64,000 nt of DNA, from positions 1,674,001 to 1,738,000 of the forward strand of contig NZ_FBXK01000005.1 in assembly GCF_900013425.1 (NCBI RefSeq). The letters are read 5' to 3'. Under the pieces are notes generated by a model. It was given only the letters and a program-made list of their open reading frames with translations, ran no database searches and was not told the origin of the DNA. The DNA is from Sphingobium sp. Z007. Its GTDB lineage: Bacteria; Pseudomonadota; Alphaproteobacteria; Sphingomonadales; Sphingomonadaceae. Below, one piece after another: positions 59,689 through 64,000 of the stretch. Position numbers and translations under genes: made by a program. Position 1 is the stretch's first letter; the number at the start of each line of letters is the position of its first letter.

Positions 59689-61089
59689 TTACACCAGCCC
59701 GGTCAGATAATAGACGGCGATGACGATAAATACGGTCATCGTCTTGATGAGCGTCAGCGCGAAGATGTCCTTATAGGCCTGGCGATGGGTGAGGCCGGTT
59801 ACCGCCAGCAGGGTGATGACCGCGCCATTATGCGGCAGGCTGTCCATGCCGCCGGACGCCATGGAGGCGACACGGTGCAGCACTTCGCGCGGGATGCCAG
59901 CCGCATCGCCCGCCGCCGCGAATTGCTCCGCCATCGCGGCGAGCGCAATCGACAGTCCGCCCGACGCCGATCCGGTGATGCCGGCGAGCGAAGTGACAGT
60001 GATGGCTTCGTTGACCAGCGGATTGGGGATGGCTCGCAGCGCATCCTTGACCACCAGGAATCCCGGCAGCGCGGCGATCACTGCGCCGAACCCATATTCG
60101 ACCGCCGTGTTCATGCCCGCCAGCAATGCGCCGCCAACTGCCGCCTTCGACCCGTCGGCAAAGCGCTTGGCCACGGTGCGAAAGGCGAAGAGCAGGATCG
60201 TGCCGATGCCCAGCAGCAGCGCGCCCTCCACCGCCCAGAGCGCCGACACCTGCGCCACCTTTACCGTTACTGGTTCCGCCATGCCGGACAGCGATAGCGA
60301 CACCTCCTCGCCTGCCACCCAACGCGGGATAGCCAGCGTCAGCAGCAGATTGCCGACGCCCACCACCAGCAGCGGCAGCAGCGCGATCAGCGGGTGGACG
60401 GGCGCTTTCTCCTCGACCGCTTCCGGTTCGTTGACCAGCGTTTCGGGCGCGCCATAGCCCTCCCCCGCCGCCAGCATCGCCCGACGCCGCCAGCCCAGAT
60501 AGGCAAGGCCGATCCCCGCGATGAATACTGACCCGATCAGGCCCAGCACCGGCGCCGCCCATGTCGTCGTGCCGAAGAAACTGGTCGGGATGATATTCTG
60601 GATCTGCGGGGTGCCGGGCAGCGCATCCATGGTGAAGGTCAGCGCGCCAAGCCCAATGGTGGCGGGCACCAGCCGCTTGGGAATGTCGGCGCGGCGGAAC
60701 ATCTCAGCCGCGAAGGGATAGACAGCGAACACCGCGACGAACACCGACACCCCGCCATAGGTCAGCAGGGCCGTCACCGCCATGATCGCGGGAATTGCGC
60801 GGCCCGCGCCGATGACGCCGATCACTGCCGTTACGATCGCACGGGAAAAGCCCGAAATCTCGACCAGCTTGCCGAAGAGGGCACCCAGCAGGAAGACGGG
60901 GAAATAGAGTTTGAGGAAACTCGCCACCCGTTCCATGAACAGGCCGGAAAAAGCCGCCGGCACCGCGGCGGGATCGGTCAGGAACACGGCAAGCATCGCC
61001 AGCAATGGTGCCATGATGATGACGCTCATCCCCCGATAGGCGGCAATCATCAGCAGGATGAGCGACAATGCTGCGATCGCGACTGCCAT
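59689..61089 (-). CDS. GntP-family gluconate/organic-acid permease
   Basis: 466 residues, 12-13 hydrophobic segments. VTALLTYGGVSVFVAVFAVY, FTMDALPGTPQIQNIIPTSF and SGGMDSLPHNGAVITLLAVT are conserved loop motifs of the GntP proton symporter family. MAVAIAALSLILLMIAAYRG starts it with a good TM. Substrate (gluconate, keto-acid or hydroxy-acid) cannot be told. Single gene, divergent from the ribosomal-protein operon with 291 bp between. That gap contains CGAAGTGCC/TTCGACAAGCGCAGG-type dispersed-repeat words and the rpsF promoter region. Confidence 0.88.
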   Translation of the reverse strand: MAVAIAALSLILLMIAAYRGMSVIIMAPLLAMLAVFLTDPAAVPAAFSGLFMERVASFLKLYFPVFLLGALFGKLVEISGFSRAIVTAVIGVIGAGRAIPAIMAVTALLTYGGVSVFVAVFAVYPFAAEMFRRADIPKRLVPATIGLGALTFTMDALPGTPQIQNIIPTSFFGTTTWAAPVLGLIGSVFIAGIGLAYLGWRRRAMLAAGEGYGAPETLVNEPEAVEEKAPVHPLIALLPLLVVGVGNLLLTLAIPRWVAGEEVSLSLSGMAEPVTVKVAQVSALWAVEGALLLGIGTILLFAFRTVAKRFADGSKAAVGGALLAGMNTAVEYGFGAVIAALPGFLVVKDALRAIPNPLVNEAITVTSLAGITGSASGGLSIALAAMAEQFAAAGDAAGIPREVLHRVASMASGGMDSLPHNGAVITLLAVTGLTHRQAYKDIFALTLIKTMTVFIVIAVYYLTGLV

Positions 61090-61380
61090 TCATCCGTCCC
61101 CTTCCAACATCGTTCGCACTGAGCCTGTCGAAGTGCCTTATTTCTTCCTGCCACGATAGAAAGAAGTATGAGCGTTCGACAAGCGCAGGCCGAACAGCTT
61201 TTTTGCCTTCGCGCTGCGCACCGATGCCGCTTGCCTTTGCCCCCCCTTTCCGTCATAGGCCCGCCTTCGCAAGAACGCCGGGGTGACTCGGCGGACCTGT
61301 GGATATGCAAGACGACAGCCGGAGGGGCGTTCCACATGGGGTGGGCGTCAGCGATCGGCCAACAGAAGAAGGTACTATCC

Positions 61381-61836
61381 ATGGCTCTTTACGAGCATGT
61401 GTTCCTTGCGCGCCAGGATCTGGCACAGGCGCAGGTGGACGCGCTGGCGGAAACCGCCACGAAGATCGTCGAGGACAATCAGGGCAAGGTGACCAAGGTC
61501 GAGACCTGGGGTCTGCGCAGCTTGGCCTATAAGATCGCCAAGAACCGCAAGGCGCACTATGTGCAGCTGAACATCGATGCCCCCGGCAACGTGATCGCTG
61601 AGCTGGAGCGCCAGACCCAGATCAACGAAGACATCATCCGCTATATGACCGTCAAGGTCGACGAGCTGGAAGCCGGCCCGTCGGTGATGATGCGCAAGCA
61701 GGACCGCCCCGAACGTGGCGATCGTGGTCCCCGCGGCGATCGTGGTGACCGTGGCCCGCGTGGCGACCGCGAAGGCGGTTCGCGCGACGATCGTGGCCCG
61801 CGCCGCGACCGCGATGAAGCCCCTGCTGGCGAATAA
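61381..61836 (+). CDS. rpsF: 30S ribosomal protein S6 with RGD-rich tail
   Basis: 151 residues from [20 protein letters not shown]; the upstream frame to 61168 is not coding. The fold ([48 protein letters not shown] [11 protein letters not shown]) ends at about residue 103. After that ~45 residues are a repetitive Arg-Gly-Asp/Pro tail ([20 protein letters not shown]), longer than the tail seen in E. coli S6. Binds 16S rRNA with S18. First gene of the rpsF-rpsR-rplI operon. Confidence 0.95.
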   Translation: MALYEHVFLARQDLAQAQVDALAETATKIVEDNQGKVTKVETWGLRSLAYKIAKNRKAHYVQLNIDAPGNVIAELERQTQINEDIIRYMTVKVDELEAGPSVMMRKQDRPERGDRGPRGDRGDRGPRGDREGGSRDDRGPRRDRDEAPAGE

Positions 61837-61850
61837 GGAGACATTAGACC

Positions 61851-62075
61851 ATGGCACGCCCATTTTTCCGCCGCCGCAAGAGCTGCCCCTTCGCCGCCAA
61901 GGATGCGCCGAAGATCGATTATAAGGACGTTCGTCTGCTGCAGGGCTTCGTGTCCGAGCGCGGCAAGATCGTCCCCAGCCGCATCACGGCCGTTTCGGCC
62001 AAGAAGCAGCGCGAACTGGCCCAGGCCATCAAGCGCGCCCGTCATCTGGGCCTGCTGCCCTACATTGTGAAGTAA
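61851..62075 (+). CDS. rpsR: 30S ribosomal protein S18
   Basis: 74 residues. [40 protein letters not shown] and [19 protein letters not shown] match S18 throughout. AAGGAG is placed before the start, 14 bp after rpsF. Pairs with S6 in the small-subunit platform. Confidence 0.97.
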   Translation: MARPFFRRRKSCPFAAKDAPKIDYKDVRLLQGFVSERGKIVPSRITAVSAKKQRELAQAIKRARHLGLLPYIVK

Positions 62076-62089
62076 GGGAGTAGAAACCC

Positions 62090-62695
62090 ATGGAAATCAT
62101 CCTGCTCGAACGCATCGAGAAGCTGGGCGCAATCGGCGACGTCGTCACCGTGAAGGACGGCTATGCCCGTAACTTCCTGCTGCCCAACAAGAAGGCGCTG
62201 CGCTCCAACAACGCCAACAAAAAGGTCTTCGAAGCCAACCGCGCGAAGATCGAAGCCGACAATGCGGCCCGTCGTTCGGACGCCGAAGCGGCTGCCGATG
62301 GCGTCAACGGCAAGCAGATCGTCCTGATCCGCCAGTCGTCCAACGCCGGCGCGCTGTACGGTTCGGTCGCCGTGCGCGACATCGTCGATGCGCTGCACGC
62401 CGATGGCGTGACCAACGTCACCAAGGCGATGGTCGTGCTGGAACGTCCGATCAAGACGCTGGGCGTGTTCGACGTCAAGGTTGCGCTGCATCCTGAAGTC
62501 GTGACCACCATCACCGTGAACGTCGCGCGTTCGCCGGAAGAAGCCGAACTGCAGTCGCAGGGCGTCGACGTGATGGCCGACCTGTTCGAAAAGGACGAGA
62601 GCGGCTTCACCGAAGATTATGATCCCAATGCCGAACCGGGCGAAATCGCTTCGGTCAGCAAGGAAGAAGACGAAGAGCCGGCGCAAGAAGCCTAA
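62090..62695 (+). CDS. rplI: 50S ribosomal protein L9
   Basis: 201 residues. MEIILLERIEKLGAIGDVVT and VKDGYARNFLLPNKKALRS form the N-terminal rRNA-binding domain; the connecting helix and C-domain follow (GALYGSVAVRDIVDALHADG). It is longer than the ~149 residues of E. coli L9, ending in an acidic tail (EPGEIASVSKEEDEEPAQEA). 14 bp after rpsR and followed by a clear terminator. Confidence 0.96.
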   Translation: MEIILLERIEKLGAIGDVVTVKDGYARNFLLPNKKALRSNNANKKVFEANRAKIEADNAARRSDAEAAADGVNGKQIVLIRQSSNAGALYGSVAVRDIVDALHADGVTNVTKAMVVLERPIKTLGVFDVKVALHPEVVTTITVNVARSPEEAELQSQGVDVMADLFEKDESGFTEDYDPNAEPGEIASVSKEEDEEPAQEA

Positions 62696-62719
62696 GTCTT
62701 TCGATCGTATCGTACGAGA

Positions 62720-62747
62720 AAGCCGCCCGGCAACGGGCGGCTTTTTT
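62720..62747 (+). terminator. Intrinsic terminator of the rpsF-rpsR-rplI operon
   Basis: AAGCCGCCCG (62720-62729), loop GCAA, CGGGCGGCTT (62734-62743), then a run of T to 62747. A perfect 10-bp stem with a GNRA-like loop, 24 bp after the rplI stop. Confidence 0.93.
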
Positions 62748-63113
62748 GTTGGCGATCGGTGGCGGAGCGGAAGATCGGCTGCTCTTAATCCTTTCCCGTC
62801 TTCACGGGAGAGGCAACGAAGACTCGGCAGGCCGCTATCTATTCGTAGTCGATGATCGTCTTTTGTTCTTTCCAGAGCCTGATGATTTCAGATCGACCCA
62901 CTTTATTCCGTTCGTTTCGAGCGCAGTCAAGAAACGTGGGTGTGGCGCTACTGGCTTCTCGACTTGGTTTGTTGTTCCCCGGCCCATGAGCGGCACAGGC
63001 CTTTCTCTTTCAAAGGAAGGCGTACGAGGACCAGCGACCGCCCAATCACCTGCAACAAAAAGGCCGAAGGATCGCTCCCCCGGCCATTCGCGCCGTCACG
63101 CGATCCCCAGCGT
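62748..63113. other. 366-bp intergenic region with one dispersed-repeat arm
   Basis: Between rplI and the convergent outer-membrane protein gene. Open frames here run through both repeat and non-coding sequence and have no family resemblance. 62906-62934 is an arm of the repeat seen at 3486-3558. Nothing else recognised. Confidence 0.55.
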
Positions 63114-63734
63114 TCAGAAGCGGAAGCCGCCGGTCACCGAAACCTGCTGGCGCGTTACGTCGATGCCGCTATCGATATCGGCGATCTTGTAGCTGCCATA
63201 GTCGCTATAGCGATATTCGATCCGCGCAAAATGGGTCGGGTTGGCGAATTCCACACCGCCGCCCAGGCGCCAGCCGCCCAGCGTGTCGCTATCCGTGGCG
63301 ATAAGATCGAGATCAGCGCCACCATCATAGGTCAGCTTGACGCGGCCATTCACATAGCCGCCCTTGGCATAAATCAACAGATTGGGACTGACCGGGATGC
63401 CGATGCGCGCGCCGACATACAGGTCGCGCCCTGCCGCCAGCTTGGCGCTGTCGCCTGCCAAAAGCAGGTCGGTATAGCGCTGCTTGGTTGAACTGTCGCT
63501 CGCCTCCAGCTCCAGGCCGATCACGGCATTTCCCAGGTCCAGGTCGTACCCTGCGGTTACGCCATAAAGGACGCCATCGTCGCTGGCGCTGACGTCTTCA
63601 TATTCCAGGCTGACCTTGTCATAACCGGCAACGACGCCCAGCTTGAACCCACCGAAATTGCTCGCTTCCTGCGCTTGGGCAGGCATGGCAAAGACGCCAG
63701 CCGTGCATAGAACCGGCACCAGATATCGGATCAC
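63114..63734 (-). CDS. Outer-membrane beta-barrel protein (Omp25/porin-like family)
   Basis: 206 residues from a GTG at 63734 preceded by AGGGGGA. Signal peptide IRYLVPVLCTAGVFAMPAQA, cut before QEASN. Eight-strand barrel pattern (FKLGVVAGYDKVSLEYEDVS, VGARIGIPVSPNLLIYAKG, RLGGGVEFANPTHFARIEYR) ending in QVSVTGGFRF with terminal Phe. The family includes small surface porin-like proteins; function unknown. Confidence 0.85.
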   Translation of the reverse strand: MIRYLVPVLCTAGVFAMPAQAQEASNFGGFKLGVVAGYDKVSLEYEDVSASDDGVLYGVTAGYDLDLGNAVIGLELEASDSSTKQRYTDLLLAGDSAKLAAGRDLYVGARIGIPVSPNLLIYAKGGYVNGRVKLTYDGGADLDLIATDSDTLGGWRLGGGVEFANPTHFARIEYRYSDYGSYKIADIDSGIDVTRQQVSVTGGFRF

Positions 63735-64000
63735 AGATAGTCCCCCTGAAATGACATGGGCATGGCCATGCAGCAGCCTCCCACCTGACAGACGTCGGTA
63801 AAGAAAGCGCTAAGTCTAGAAGTGGACCGGAAGACAGCGCCTGTCGTAGCGGTTTTGGCGATGGTCCGTGACAGTCGAACGCTTTCCATCCCTCCGCACC
63901 CCATGACGGCGCGCCGGTCGGTCCATCTCGATGCGATGGCGGAACGGTCGCCCGTCACGCGCGTTCGCACATCATGGAAGATCGCTCCCTTATCGAACGT
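63735..64000. other. Terminal 266 bp, no gene supported
   Basis: Upstream of the outer-membrane protein gene. A short minus-strand open frame (63731-63970) overlaps the porin start region and has no ribosome site or recognisable features. Probably promoter sequence plus the edge of the next gene. Confidence 0.45.

Noticed and set aside
63731..63970. Short minus-strand open frame at window end
   Set aside because: Overlaps the porin-like start, Arg/Thr-rich with no ribosome binding site or family features.
1..64000. CRISPR array, rRNA or riboswitch
   Set aside because: No evenly spaced direct repeats, no rRNA-like sequence and no riboswitch consensus seen; the repeats present are palindromes between genes.

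Overview
The window looks like chromosomal DNA of an alphaproteobacterium of the order Sphingomonadales, most likely a Sphingobium or Sphingomonas relative. This is judged from the high-GC sequence, the XrtA/PEP-CTERM exopolysaccharide gene set in its sphingomonad arrangement, the fabD-fabG / acpP-fabF-mltG genes and the alphaproteobacterial tRNA-Met. Species-level identity cannot be read from the sequence alone.

Region by region: (1) 1-723 is the end of an amidohydrolase. (2) 927-20752, almost all on the minus strand, is an XrtA (exosortase A)/PEP-CTERM exopolysaccharide locus. It holds an export lipoprotein, chain-length protein, tyrosine autokinase, outer-membrane protein, ExeA-like ATPase, polysaccharide deacetylase, two tandem FemAB-like proteins, a glycosyltransferase, an exosortase A-EpsI fusion, an asparagine-synthase-type amidotransferase, a polyprenyl-phosphate sugar transferase and a GT2. 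At its head sit a PLP decarboxylase and an acyl-CoA/ACP ligase, with an acetyltransferase and an acyl carrier protein transcribed divergently. (3) 22162-29791 holds trxB, two small hypothetical genes, a four-gene Anbu-proteasome / transglutaminase / alpha-E / circularly permuted ATP-grasp operon, and a lipoprotein hydrolase.

(4) 29888-44010 is a 14-kb integrative and mobilizable element in the 3' end of a tRNA-Met gene, bounded by a 15-bp direct repeat. It has a Ti-plasmid-like mobilization module (traA relaxase, a strong oriT candidate, traC- and traD-like genes, no traG or type IV secretion genes). Its control/integration module is AlpA, an excisionase, and a tyrosine integrase split by an IS1380-family insertion with a TTAG target duplication. 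Its cargo is a six-gene block (phosphoribosyltransferase, four-TM membrane protein, lipoprotein, glycine-zipper protein, small lipoprotein, OmpA-domain protein) that matches no system I know. This is the best candidate for an undescribed system here.

(5) 44102-64000 is ordinary chromosome: ferredoxin-reductase-like flavoprotein, a GIY-YIG gene framed by a perfect 33-bp inverted repeat, a 2'-5' RNA ligase-like protein, mltG, fabF, acpP, a GT87 mannosyltransferase-like gene, fabG, fabD, a NodT-MacA-MacB type tripartite efflux operon, an RcnB-like protein, a BLUF photoreceptor, a GntP permease, the rpsF-rpsR-rplI operon with its terminator, and an outer-membrane beta-barrel protein. Several families of short palindromic repeats lie between the genes.

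All functional calls come from reading translated sequence and recalling family features; no database search was run.
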